Shown here in pieces: positions 22,259-34,228 of a stretch of DNA of 37,509 bases; positions within the stretch are counted from its first letter, which is position 1, and each line of letters opens with the position of its first letter. The DNA is from Rhizophagus sp. LPA8_4_AMF (lineage: Eukaryota > Glomeromycota > Glomeromycetes > Glomerales > Glomeraceae): the NCBI GenBank assembly GCA_021464525.1, contig JADRCO010000332.1, positions 1 through 37,509 on the forward strand, written 5' to 3'. A model generated the notes under the pieces. That model was not told the DNA's origin, ran no database searches, and saw only the letters and a program-made list of their open reading frames with translations. Both the position numbers and the translations under genes were made by a program.

Positions 22259-25200
22259 TTAATTGGGTGGTCCGTTATTTTTGAATAAATTATCTGGGTT
22301 GGGTTCAGACTGGATTTAAGGGGGATTATTCGGACAGACAGATTTTCGGATCGCATCTCTGGTTTAAATCTTATCTGTTTTCTTGTTATAGAATAACGCA
22401 GTATATAATTAATAATTTGTAGTTTTGTGCATATAATAATATAACCATAATATCTTTACTTTCCTTTACTTGAATAATATTGTGCATCTTTAAAAGAATT
22501 CTCAACATCTGTCAGATTGTCACATATCTCCTCACAGAGTGGTACACACGACCGTAATAATCAAAAAAATTATTACAATAATCGATCTTCCTGACAATGA
22601 TTAGCATAGTGCAACTATCATACTTTTAAGAAATCATGTCTATTTTCAAAGGCACTATTTAATTGATTCTTGAATGTACTGAAATATTTATCTAGCAATT
22701 AGCATCAATTGTAGCTGTAAGAATATCAAAATGAAAGACGTAAATAAGTAGTTATCAAAAAGTAAGAAATAATAAAGTAAATAACAGTCTCTATCATATT
22801 AATACTTTTTTGCATACTAGCTTTTTAAATAGTAAAATCTTGATTACAAATTGAGGGAACTAAATGAGAAAGTATGTCGGAGATTATACATCAGAATTAT
22901 TCATAATACTAAAATATTACCTATTAATTCAATAATAATTAATGATACAGCGTACTACTAAGCAAACTATTTAGTGCACTATAAATAAATTGATTTTCTT
23001 ATCATCAAAGTAGGTTAAATTTAAAAGTTGGAAAACATTTAGAATATTTTATGTAAATACATGCAAACAGGTACTATCAAATTTTATTCTTGATTAGAAC
23101 TTAGACTCGTTTATTTACTTAATAATTTAAAAAAAAAGAAGAAAAAATCAATTAGATCAACAGTTAATTGACCAATTTCTTTAAAAATAAGATTACGTTA
23201 TTTAGATTGGGAATGAGAGATCCAATTGTTATATAAAGATTAAATAATATCCTAAAATACTATAATCTATCACATCCAGTTGAGAAATACTGTTATTTGG
23301 TTTTAACTTTTAAACTATTGACTTAAAATTGTAAATCGGAATTTTGCAAATATAAATTTTATTACATAAAATTACTCATATCTTTGATAATTGGAAATGA
23401 TAACCGCAAATTAATAGAACAAATCAGAAATCATAATTTCATGATAAGTATAAATATTACGTTTGGTTGCACTTTGTCCCATTCAGAATTCTTTTTGCTG
23501 GAAAATATTGCTACTGTGAGAAGTATTAACTTCATCCTCGTATTTATCCACCCAGTTCTGAAATTGATCAACAATATCCTCTGCTTGTTGCAGTTCTTTT
23601 TTCAACCACTTAATATTTACTTCTTTATGTTTCGCTGAATTCTCAGTTATTGACAATGATATTAACGCTTGTTCAACTTTTTTATAATGGTGATTCCTAA
23701 ATTACAGGTTTCACTTAACTTAGTAAAAGAAAAAATCCATTGTAAAAAATCCAAATATTAACAAACCTTAGTTCATCTTCCAATTCCAAACGGCGATTAC
23801 TTTTGTTTAAATCGGGAGAACTTTTATTAATAAATACTTTCATCCGCCTGTATAGCCTAATGAGCTTCACAACTATATCCACTGTCTGGCCTCTCAATAA
23901 AATATTATATACGCACACTGATTTTTTATTTATTTCTTTCGCAATATCTTTGCAGAATATCACCATATCATTGTAAATCTTATTCGGAGTTGGGTCATAA
24001 CCAGGTTGACGTGATTTCACCCGTTTATAAATTCGGCGAATCCAGCTTTGAATTTTTTTGACAGCTTCTAACTTATGAAACCAGGCCTGAATTTTTCTGA
24101 TTTTTATTATCCTGCGAAACCAGCCTTGAATTTTTCTAATTGCTTTTTGAGATCGACGAATTTTGCAATACCAAACTTGAAGTTTATTCCCAGTTATAAT
24201 ATTTTCCTGATTATTTACTGGTGATTTAATCTTCTGAAGAGCAGAATGGAATTCTTTAGTAGATTTATATATTAGCTTCTTAATACTATTTTTTTCTATT
24301 CTAGAAAATTTTGACAAAACTTCTGTATGTTTCGCATAATGATAAACAATAACAAGGCAATCACAACCTGTTTCCTTAAGATCGTTACATAAAACATTTG
24401 TAAGTTGTTCCAAAGATTTACTTTCCAGATATTTTTTAATTTTCGTAGAAAAGACTTTGCGATTCAAATTTTTGAAAAGAATAATGACTTTTGTTGCAAG
24501 CTTTGTTTCATTTATACTAATGAGGATCAAGAGACGTATCAGTCGAAGAATAATTGACAAGTAGACCTGCTCTTCACAAATCAGAAGGTTAAGGAGTTTT
24601 TGGACTTGAATAAAAGAATTATTAATCATATCTAGATATTTCTCTCTGTCATAATTATTTTGATCATCTGGAATAAGTGGCTCTACAGTGAATTCCTCAA
24701 AATAATTAATCAGAAAAGCTCGAGGAATACAAAAATTACAATATCCAGGTCTAATTGTGAAAATTAAAGATAAAGTAAATTCTATAAGCGAAACAAGATT
24801 ACCAAAAGCATTGGATGTAACAAGATTAACCAGTTGAGCGTTATCAATAGCATATTGGATAAATATTTTTATATTTGAAATTGCACCAATCACATTATTG
24901 AAATAAAGATGAAAAAAGAATGATGAAAGCCGATTTCCAACTGGTATTGCTTTGTTATGTCCTTTGTAGTACTCAAAACCAATAGGTAAATTGCTATAAT
25001 GTGAAAGAATTTTTGTTTTTGACATTTTCCAATTAAGCTTATTAATACACCGTCTATCTTGCAACCATTGAAAAACCAACATATATTCCAATATAACTTC
25101 AAAGTTATTGATGTACTTAATATTGAATAACCATGTCTTGCGAGCAAAATAAATAAGTTTCTCACGTTCAGGAAATTTAATATAAGTGGCCTCCGGACAG

Positions 25201-27366
25201 CTTATCTGTGGTGATTGATAGCGAATATGAATTTTAATCAATCTTTCAGCCCACCATTTTTGTAAGTTACGAATTTTTTTAATTTGTTTGTTATTAAGAA
25301 GACGATGATCTTCCAATACGTTTACATCAAACTTCATCATTACGGTGTATTGGAGACGGACAAACATCAAACGTTGATACAGAATTGATGGTGTTGGTTT
25401 CACATGATGTCGCCGGCAACCTGATTTTTCGCAAGAAGTAAACTTATAACAAATATGATAATTTATATCTGGAATATCTCTACCCTTCTGGTCGGCATTT
25501 TGGATATGCTCAAAAATACGTGGGACAAGGTATTTTAAAATACTTTGGTGTACATCATTCACATCATAAATATGCTGATCATTCATGTTTTCTTCTATAA
25601 TCTCTATCCTTTTTATATACGTTTTGTTTACGAAATCGAGAAGTGGATTGCCGAATGGAATTTGCCGTTTTTGTGGGTTACTAACTTCTCTTATACAGAA
25701 AATATCTTCAAAATCCTTTTTGATTTGATTAATTTGATTACTCTTTCTATTGTTGATAGTATTTATAAAAGAAAAGGCTAATTCACACATCCATTGGAGA
25801 TATTGCAGTCGTTCATGATGATATTTGGCCTGAATATCAGATGATTGTACGAGGATCTGCAGCCATATGTTTACTGCATGAAACTCAGTAGCAAGCTCTT
25901 TACGATGCCTGAAAAATCGTATACACTCGTAGACCTTAGTGACATTCTTTTCTAAGTAAGCTGAATATAAATTAAACTCTCCAATTAAATCGTTCCATTT
26001 CTCAGATTTACTTATCAATTGTGGTTCAAATTCCATGATAAATTCTTTCGCCTTAAAAAGATATTTTTGAAAAGTACTATGAAACGTAATACATGATATT
26101 GATTCTTTCAATATATTAATTTTGCATAAATACAAGATAAATCCTAATGTTTCGCTAATGTCATCTTCATTATTATCATCAACCAATATTTTATACATGT
26201 CAACAGCCTCATCAAATTTACCATTTGAATTAGTAACAGAAAAATAATATTTTTTAATATGACGAGCAACATGTCGAAATGTCTTGTTTTTAATTTCTTG
26301 TTTATAACTTATAATAATCAATTAATTAAATTTTAGATTAACATCATTATTACAGATAATTCAATGAGTGGAATAAAAATTGGGCTCACCTTAGTATAAA
26401 ATTCGCTGCGATTTCATAAAGATGACCATCCTTGTAAGCAAAAGCAGCATCATCATACTTCTCTACCTTTTCAAAATATTTACCCGCTTTTAGATGCATA
26501 TTGGCCTTAAGATAGCTACATGCTGCAGATTCATACATCTCATGTTCGGCATAAATATCACCAGCTTTTCTATACATGCCAATTTCCTTTAAACAAATTG
26601 GATAGGAATTTGTAAATTTGTAAAATCAGCACAGTGAGTATTAGGAAAAAATTTAAAAATCGAAAAAGCCATATATTTATCTTCATTAGTAGTTAAAAAT
26701 ACCTGATAGCATGAAGCTGCTTCGTTTGGTCGTGAACACTCTTTAAAAGCTGTAGCAGCACTGTTAAAATTTGATTTTATAATATCATCATCGAAATCAT
26801 CTTTAGAATCCCTAGCAATTTGTCGAAGATAATATGCATATGCTAGCTTACGGCCCTCTTCATTTCCACTCTTTACAAAACAAAAAATAGCCTAAAAGTA
26901 ATTTAACTTAATTTGGCCAAAATAACAATATTGAATTTTGAATAATTCAAAGATATTTTACCTGCTCGTATTGCCGTTGTTCAAAATAATCTCTTCCCTT
27001 TCGATTCCACTCATCTGGACTACTTTTCTTAGCCAAATTAGAAAATAATTCTTTCGCCTGCTTCAAATTAGAAATAGTTTCTACCCTGACTAGTTTTTGA
27101 TAATCATTTACGTTTTTCTGATCTCTTTTCCGGTCATCCTTTTTCTGATCCTCTTTTTTCTCATCATCTTCTTTCCAGCATTCCCAGTATTCTCGGATTG
27201 GCATACTATACTCGGTATTTTCTTCGCATATCAAGATATTCCGCCGAGCTCTAGTTACTGCAACATAAAGATGTTTAAGTTCTGATGAGAGAATATAATG
27301 CTTCTCGTGAGAGAAAGCCGGCACACGCTCAGAATTTTCGCTTACAGCAGAAAGAATTACCCGCCA

Positions 27367-27368
27367 TT
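27367..27368 (-). other. Lost 3' splice site of copy B intron 7
   Basis: At this position copy A has AG (8862-8861) directly before TGG of exon 8. Copy B has AA. Upstream AGs within the intron put the ribosome into a frame that stops at GGG TAA, and the next downstream AG leads to a stop within four codons. Retaining the intron gives an immediate stop (GTA TAA). No simple rescue is visible. Confidence 0.8.
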
Positions 27369-29002
27369 AAAATAATCAAGCAAGAATGAATAAATGATCT
27401 CGAATAGCTTAAGGTTGAAGTATGTAGTATAATTTATACCTTTCGGCGTGCGAGCGAATCGGTAAAGAAATTGTACAAAAGCACATCATTGAATTCCATA
27501 CCTTTAGCACCTAACACAGTCATCACCATTGCACCTTTGCCAATTAATTCCTCTACACGTGATTTGACTTTATCATCACGCACAATAATTACTTGATCGG
27601 CGCCAAATTCAACGAATGAACGCTTTATTTCCTTAGGCTCATCTGGTTTGTTATTCATAAAAATATTAAAATATCCCTCTTGAAACCCATCTACGATAAT
27701 AGGCTTTGGACCGTCAACCTCACTACGTTCAGGTGAAAGTTTATCAATAGAATTTGGGAAAAAGCGTTGGATAAGTTCAACGATTGAAGCAGCAAGCCTA
27801 AGAATTCCATTATGGGAACGGTAATTAATATTTAGTTCAAATAGTTTTGGTTTTAAAATATTTTGTTTCCGAGTAAGTTCCCATTGGTACATTGAAGCTT
27901 GTAAATCTATATTATTTAAAAAGTTGTTAAAATTAAAATTAGGAAAACAAATTTTTTAGTTTAAATGAATACCTTGAAATCGGAAAGAAGACCCCTTAGC
28001 AATACATTGCGCTATATCTCCAGCTAAAAAAATGCTACTAGCACGATCAAAAACCTTTAGGATAAGTGCTAAATCCATAATATGATTATCTTGACATTCA
28101 TCAATATATACTTCATGAATATGTAGGCTATCCAGTGCCTTTTTTTTGGCATAACGAAAGATGGCTAACGTTCTGTAAAGATTCCAAATAATTTAACTTG
28201 AAATTAAAAACCAAAAACTATAAATTTCATTGGTCTTACCGATCCATCGAATCATATTCATGTTTTCGCGCCTTCAACTTTTCATAATGCTGAAATAAAT
28301 CATAAATCTGATCACGGTTATAACAAAATACTGGATACTTTTTGATACTGACGTCTTTATAATCTTCTCTTGATAAGAAATCCACCTCAGGATTTGTACC
28401 CTTAAATTTTTTATGAAAATTAAATAAATAGTGCTTGAAATTTATCCGACATGTTTATATGGCATGTAATTAATTAATGAATACCTTAATAATGGAAAAT
28501 TCGGAGTAAACCAACTCACAATCAAATTTTTGTGTACAATAATCCTTAAGAGATGGCCAATATTTTGTCCGAAATCTTTTGTAATTCACAAATTTATCGT
28601 CTTCTGCATCTGTTGTATTGATGGATGACCTTCGGCTGTCATATGAATTGATATTATCTGCATTCAATTTTTTCTGTATTATAAAATCCTGATTTTTGAT
28701 ACCATAAGTTCCTTGAAGCATTTCAAAAAATTTTTTAAAAGTAATAAACAAAGGGAAAAATTTATCTGTCAGCTGCAGATAATTGAATGTGTTTGGAATA
28801 TTATTTAACTCTATTTCCTCATCTCTTTCTTCGTGCATTGCTAAAGTGGAAACACATTCGCTCCTCTCTTTCTTCTCTCTATATTCACGAAACTCCGCCT
28901 TAGTCATCTTTTTTCCAGCAAGTTCAGCAGACTCTAACAACCTGTCAAAATATTTCTTCACGTGGTAACGCAAATTGCAGCTCATTGTAATAAATATCTG
29001 TC

Positions 29003-29005
29003 TTT
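29003..29005 (-). other. One-base deletion (frameshift) in copy B exon 4
   Basis: The plus strand reads GTCTTTATAAAAATTTCTG here and GTCTTTTATAAAAATTTCTG in copy A (10513-10532). The surrounding 60 bases otherwise align without gaps. The shifted frame ends at TGA 28984-28982. An ATG at 28985-28983 overlaps that stop and lies in the original frame. Confidence 0.85.
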
Positions 29006-31104
29006 ATAAAAATTTCTGTTATTGTCACGTAATGATGGACTTTTGTAGATTTGGCTATTTAGGTATGAAGCGATCTGTCTAAACACAATACATGTAGTCT
29101 TGCCAGTCCCTAAATGTTGAATATTATTATAATAAAATCAAAAGAGCAAACTTATTCCTTAGTTACAATCAGTTCTACTAACCTGATCGACCCACAACGA
29201 TCGCTGACGTAGGGCAATTAATAATTTCATACTCTTTCTTAGATACTTGGAAAGTAAAATTAAGGCCACCCAAGACTAGCGATTTATACAAGTTCTATAA
29301 GAAAGAATATTATATATTAAAATAAATTTATATATATATATATGTATCAACTAATTTGTACTTTACCGTTGATAATGGCACAAACTTATTTGTAACAAGC
29401 ATTTTATGAATCAATAACAACTCATTTTCCGTTCTTGAGCCATACACTCTGTCTTTAGAAAATCCCGTATCTTCTCCATCTCCAAGAATCCTTGGTAAAA
29501 TTAAATTATCTTTAACTTTTTGTTCCATACACCAATGTCTCTGCTTTGGAGTATAAACTTGATGAACTATTGAAAGATCTTCTAATATTTTGTCGATTTG
29601 TTCCTGATTATCAGTGACAGCCCAAATTCTAATAAGCTGTGTGAGTGAATTGCTACGAATAGTAAATCCATAATCAACCTGCCAGAGAATCTTCAGGTCG
29701 TTATCTGGAATTACTATCTCATAAATAGGGATAATGCAATGCATATAGGAATGTATTTCATCACTAGTTCGCACTGTACATCGCAATTCATGTTTGTCCC
29801 ATGCCCCAGATGATATTTGCCCAAGTTTCTGCATAATTAACCTAATCACATCAGGTCTTGATTCCAAATGTTGCAGGTCTTTAATTGTGTCTTCGCTAAG
29901 CAAGATATCCCATGGTCCAAGCTTATCATCTTCACTAAATTCGAATGGAAGGCGATAGCACCTTGGCGGTGCTGACTCGTCTTCTAAAAAGTATTTATCA
30001 GGAGAAATATAATTAAGTGCCTGTTTGTGGCAACTTGTACATGGAAAGAATCCCATTAAATCCTGAGTAAAATTAAATAAGTTTGTCAATTTGTAAAGAA
30101 TTTCTGAGATAAAAAGGTTAATTTGATTAAAACAAACGAATAATTATTACTTGGAATGAATCTATTTTTTGTTGCTCGAGAGCTTTCAAAAAGTGAGGTA
30201 AATCTGATAACTTTTGAGGCATCTTCATTCCCAATAATGCGAGATATTGTTCATCTTTAATGGATAAGGTCAAGTTGTTACTGACAGCTCGCTGTTTTCC
30301 CTTATTATGAACGCTCTGGTAATTTCTTAGAGTTCTCGATAGTGCAGTGCAAGCCTTGTATACAGAAAAGCCCTCTGATAATGGTATGTCATTTTTATGA
30401 TCAGGACATTTTTCAGCAAGAACAGCAACTAAATCTACCGCTTTGAGCAACTCTTTTTGCTCAATCTGGTTAATCATATTGAAATCAAACAGTATGCGCT
30501 TAAGACAACGATAACCATACATTTCTGATATCAAACCTTCCAGAATATTAGCATACATGATCGCAATAAAGATGTTTTTAATTGTATTAAAGACTGAATT
30601 TGGTTTATTATTTTCTTTAATACCAGCCCACCAGAGAAGCTCGATGCAGTTGTGAAGGAACTCACTAAAGCCAAAAATATAAGACTTTTGCAGGTTTTCT
30701 TGAATAACATCGGTAATTAAACGGGAGATAAATTTAGCAAGCAAGATATTCCATCTCAATTTAACATTTGGAGCGACCTGTAAATATTTATCACGAAGGT
30801 GAGAAGTAAAAGTTTGAAGTTTCGGTAGGTAGATATCAAAAGAGCTTGATAGTTTGTCAATAAACTCATCCACCGAATCCGATTCATTAAGACATAGTTT
30901 CAACAGTTCATTCCATTTCTTTCCACCATCATTCTTAGAGTCATCATCATCCAGAAGTTTAATTAAAAGTGTTGCATCCATCAGAACTGGATTACAATTT
31001 AACGTAATAAATTTGTTTCTTAATAATGATTTAAAATGCTTGAGAAAGAAAAAAAAATTTAAATAACTTTCTATTTTCCAAACTGAGAGAATAAGTAAAT
31101 TATT

Positions 31105-31300
31105 AATTGTTTCCTGTGGGAAAAAAATAAATGTTTACATTATATATAGCCACCTGGTGTTGGAACCCCAAATAGGTCGCATATTATTTTTTTCACAATT
31201 GAACTATCCATAAGAGGAAAGATCTGTATTACTTTTTTGGAACCATGTTATATTTGGGGTGTCAGAGTTTTTCCGGAGCATAGTGCAAATCGTATTTATT
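31105..31300 (-). promoter_or_regulatory. Conserved upstream blocks of helicase copy B
   Basis: This is the counterpart of the blocks upstream of copy A. It has TTTCCTGTGGGAAAA (near 31110), AAATAGGTCGCATATTATT (near 31170) and GTTTTTCCGG followed by GTGCAAATCGTA (31267-31295). Order and approximate spacing match copy A. It shows that the duplication included at least 300 bp of 5' flank. Confidence 0.45.
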
Positions 31301-32939
31301 TTTTTAAACCAGCTGCGACAGTAAATTGAATCGGATCCTTGATTTTCAAGATTTCATTCATTTATATACGGTAAATCATGGGTTTACGACTTTTAAAATT
31401 GGAATAAAAGGAATAAAAGTAAAAAAAAAAGTGTACTACTCATATCCGTCTTTCCTGAAAATATAAGATCTTCATGCATTCTTAATTATAAAAGGAAACG
31501 CTTTGTTTTCTATCATTAAAATTAAAAATTATAAAATAAAATGAACTTTAAACCAAAAAAGAATAATTGATGTTGCAAATAAAATCTTGTATGGAAATCA
31601 ATCAAGCCATCAAAACTTGATTATCGGTCTTTTTATAATCAGCCAATTAAAAAATGTACTTTTCGTATTATTTAAAATTTTTTCGTAATAAAATTGATTT
31701 ATTGAATAATATTCATATGTGCTAGTATTAAACCCTTATATGTTTATCTATACGCCTCTTAATTTCTTTTATATATCTGTAAATCAATAAAACCAACCTT
31801 TTTACTATTTTTACTAAAATTTGATCAAATAGAAATTTAATCACATATACAAATATTTGTTAATATGATTTACTTGTATATCGTTTCTAATTGAAAAGAG
31901 GATCTTTGTTCGATAGATTTATTTGAGAATTTCTTTGATTAAATTCAAATTAGACAAAAGAGACCAAGTCATCAAATTTAATTATATTTGATTTTACATT
32001 TATTCAGATTTATTCTAACCTTGTATTTTAATACTTTATTATCAAATAATTTTTCTTAGAATTTTAAATTTTCACAGATATAAATTAAATTCATTACTTT
32101 CTATATTTCATTTTGAATTTAATTCAAAACAAGCTATATCTTTTCACTCCTAAAGATTAAGAAATATAATAAAATAATTATAAAATATCTCTTTTGTTTG
32201 TTAGTCTGAATTTGTTTGCACTCCTAATTGCAAAATTTCATATCCAATTTTTTTCACATATACGTAAGAAAGCAGTGTGTTGTTCATACTAGCTTTATAT
32301 AGACAAAGTTTTGACAATAGAGATTTAAAAATTTCTGTGGTGCTTTCTACAATGAAAACAATTTTGGAATGTAACATAGTTATCAAATACATATTGTATA
32401 CACTTAAAATAATAATTGTTAAAAAACAATTTCAACATTGGTTTCAGTTATAGATGCAATATTTTTATACAAAATCTTTCATTTAATTTGTATTTTAATA
32501 GAAGGGTGAAAAGAATCATGATCGTCAGATCGTATCTTTAAAGAACCTCTTAATATGCTTCACATTACTGGAAGTAAGAATGATAGTAAAATAATTTGAT
32601 TTGATAAATTATGAATAATTTGAATGATATGGTGGGATATTTGAGATGAATTATTCTTTTATTTTATTAATTATTTATGTAATCTATATTTACTTTTCAA
32701 ACCTAAAAATCTCTGTATAATATAATACATCGAGTTTGCAGTTCCAGGATTCATGATAAATTAATTGTAGCATTATTTTTTTTTAACATTTATTTATTCA
32801 TTATTTAATTAAAAAAAAATTAAAAATTTTGATGGCAACATTAAAAAAAAAGAACTCACTTAGCTATATTTTTTTTTTGATCCGCACTTTTTTTGTTAAC
32901 GCATTATCACGTGATCTCTTCAGTTGTATTATTATTTCA

Positions 32940-33560
32940 GACTACGTTTACCACAAACAGTATAATAGTAACCAAGCTTGGACCAGACACAGAAAAGAGC
33001 TGACTTCTTCAAGAATTGCCAGCTTTATCAAGCTAAAGAACTTCTGGACTTAATCAACAATCGATCAATGTTACCTTAGGCAATGATGGTAGTCCTGCAA
33101 GCTTGAAAGATTTGCGAATAATCCTATTGAGCACTTTTTTTCTGGAACTATGACATATGATAATTTTTGAGAAATTTTGAGAATATGCAGAAACAGAACG
33201 TTCAAAATTGCAAGTGCACTCAATGTCATTCTTGAAGATGTTAACAGCGATAAGGATGAAAATAATTATATTAAATCTGTCGTCTTTGGCATTTACGAAC
33301 TAAATACTTTGCACGTTCCGTTTAATTGTGATTGCCGTGGGGGTTAAGTTACTTTGCTGGAGATGCATTCTATGTACCAATTTTGTCTGGAATAATAGAT
33401 AGTATTTATGCCGTTTTTGGCGTTGACGAACTAAATGCTTTGCACGATTTGTATGTTAAGAATTTGGATATCAAACTAAATCCAATCCGTTTAATTGTGG
33501 TGGCTTTATAAAATGTTTGATGGGATATCTCTGTAAGGCTTTATAAAATGTAATATTTGA
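32940..33560 (+). pseudogene. Decayed coding-like tract, family unknown
   Basis: Reading frames on the plus strand give short protein-like pieces separated by stops and frame changes. Examples are VTLGNDGSPASLKDLRIILL near 33070, ALNVILEDVNSDKDENNYIK near 33220 and VFGVDELNALHDLYVKN near 33410. A piece of the last (VFGIYELNTLH) occurs earlier near 33285, and GGCTTTATAAAATG occurs twice near 33505 and 33537, indicating internal duplication. The base composition is less AT-biased than the flanks. It is probably an old gene or transposon remnant; no family was recognised. Confidence 0.4.
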
Positions 33561-33657
33561 TGTGATATCCCTATCTGTGGGAAAATTTTACCCTTTTTGT
33601 ATTATTTTCTCATTATATGATATTGAGTCTGCGATGATGTAAAATTATGTAGACAAA

Positions 33658-33796
33658 TACCATATTGCCCGTTATTAAGCACCCTTTTTTTGTATTTAAT
33701 GCCGACCAATGTTCTCATAATTCTGGCCAAAATCGGTATAATTCGGGCCAGGGGGTGCTTATTTTCGAGGGGTGCTTAATACGGGCAAATACGGTA
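33658..33796. mobile_element. Short TA-flanked MITE
   Basis: The left end TACCATATTGCCCGTTATTA and the reverse complement of the right end TACCGTATTTGCCCGTATTA match over about 28 bp (to AAGCACCC), with TA at each edge. The 139-bp element has no coding capacity. Its interior carries TTCTGGCCAAAAT and ATTCGGGCCAG, the same words as in the element at 22012-22258. Confidence 0.75.
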
Positions 33797-34048
33797 ATCA
33801 GTTTTTTATGATTTCATATTTAAAATTTAAATAAGATGAATCATCTTGACTTTTATTAGTAATTTTAATGTAACGTGAGTATAATGGAGTTTAATAGACG
33901 TACAATTGTGACTCAAATTTAATAAATTTAGTTAATTTGTCACTATATAAATAACTGCCACAAAAACTTTTTATAAAAAAAAGAAATTGATAAAAAAAGT
34001 TCAAAACAAATCCGCAGTAGTAAAAAAAAAATGGATAAAAGCGATTCC

Positions 34049-34228
34049 AGATTTGATTGGAGACATTGGACCAGTTCGTCGGATGAAAACCCATGTTTTT
34101 CCATTGGTCACAATACCAAACATTGATATTTCTTCAAAATCTGTTTGATCGATCTTTCGTTTTCCTAATAACTGAGTATTGGAAGACAAATATACACATA
34201 ATTTCTTAGTATCATGCAGAATTTGAAG
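34049..34228 (-). pseudogene. Inverted partial copy of the CRN-like relic
   Basis: The reverse complement of this stretch is closely similar to 34727-34901 on the plus strand. The frame here is open and reads GKRKIDQTDFEEISMFGIV and GKTWVFIRRTGPMSPIKS, then leaves homology. Relative to it the plus-strand copy lacks one base in each of two places. The two copies form an inverted repeat of about 175 bp with arms 500 bp apart. Confidence 0.6.

Larger units (their letters stand above)
19450..23482. other. Gene-poor region between membrane-protein gene and helicase copy B
   Basis: No gene can be supported. The interval contains a TA-flanked inverted-repeat element (19691-20106), a relic of the neighbouring gene (about 20320-20440), copy 2 of the roughly 400-bp repeat (20672-21050) and a long inverted-repeat element (22012-22258). 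The remaining parts, 21060-22000 and 22270-23480, are AT-rich and featureless. The last part before 23483 should hold the 3' flank of copy B. Confidence 0.55.
23483..30981 (-). pseudogene. UvrD-like SF1 helicase with TPR region and IQ motifs, TRANK1-like (copy B, disrupted)
   Basis: This is the paralogue of the gene at 5114-12426, with the same twelve exons: 30981-30151, 30062-29367, 29294-29183, 29109-28485, 28400-28240, 28172-27973, 27906-27440, 27366-26962, 26891-26703, 26586-26390, 26307-23767 and 23696-23483. Exon 4 lacks one T in a T-run near 29003-29005 (plus strand) relative to copy A. This shifts the frame about 40 codons after Walker A and meets a stop at 28984-28982, so only about 590 residues would be made. 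The acceptor of exon 8 reads TTTTAATGG instead of TTTTAGTGG, so intron 7 lacks its AG. Elsewhere the motifs survive: DECQD, LAGDIAQ, NYRSH, AKGMEF and YVAVTRAR. Differences from A include a charged insert in exon 8, a CCCH-like motif and three IQ motifs instead of two. The lesions could be assembly errors, but two independent ones make true decay more likely. Most of the coding sequence remains open, so loss is recent or incomplete. Confidence 0.82.

Noticed and set aside
23384..23638. Plus-strand frame over the last exon of copy B
   Set aside because: It is antisense to an exon conserved with copy A; the minus-strand reading is the conserved one.
28982..28985. ATGA overlap in copy B as a programmed termination-reinitiation design
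   Set aside because: Copy A has no such arrangement and the overlap arises directly from the deletion; copy B also has a lost splice site.
30010..30060. CxxCH (CTSCH) in exon 2 of the helicases as a haem c site
   Set aside because: A single motif in a large helicase without secretion or mitochondrial-import signals; more likely chance or zinc-related.
33891..34094. Minus-strand frame starting MGFHPTNWSNVSNQ
   Set aside because: It is an out-of-frame reading of the inverted CRN-like fragment at 34049-34228.
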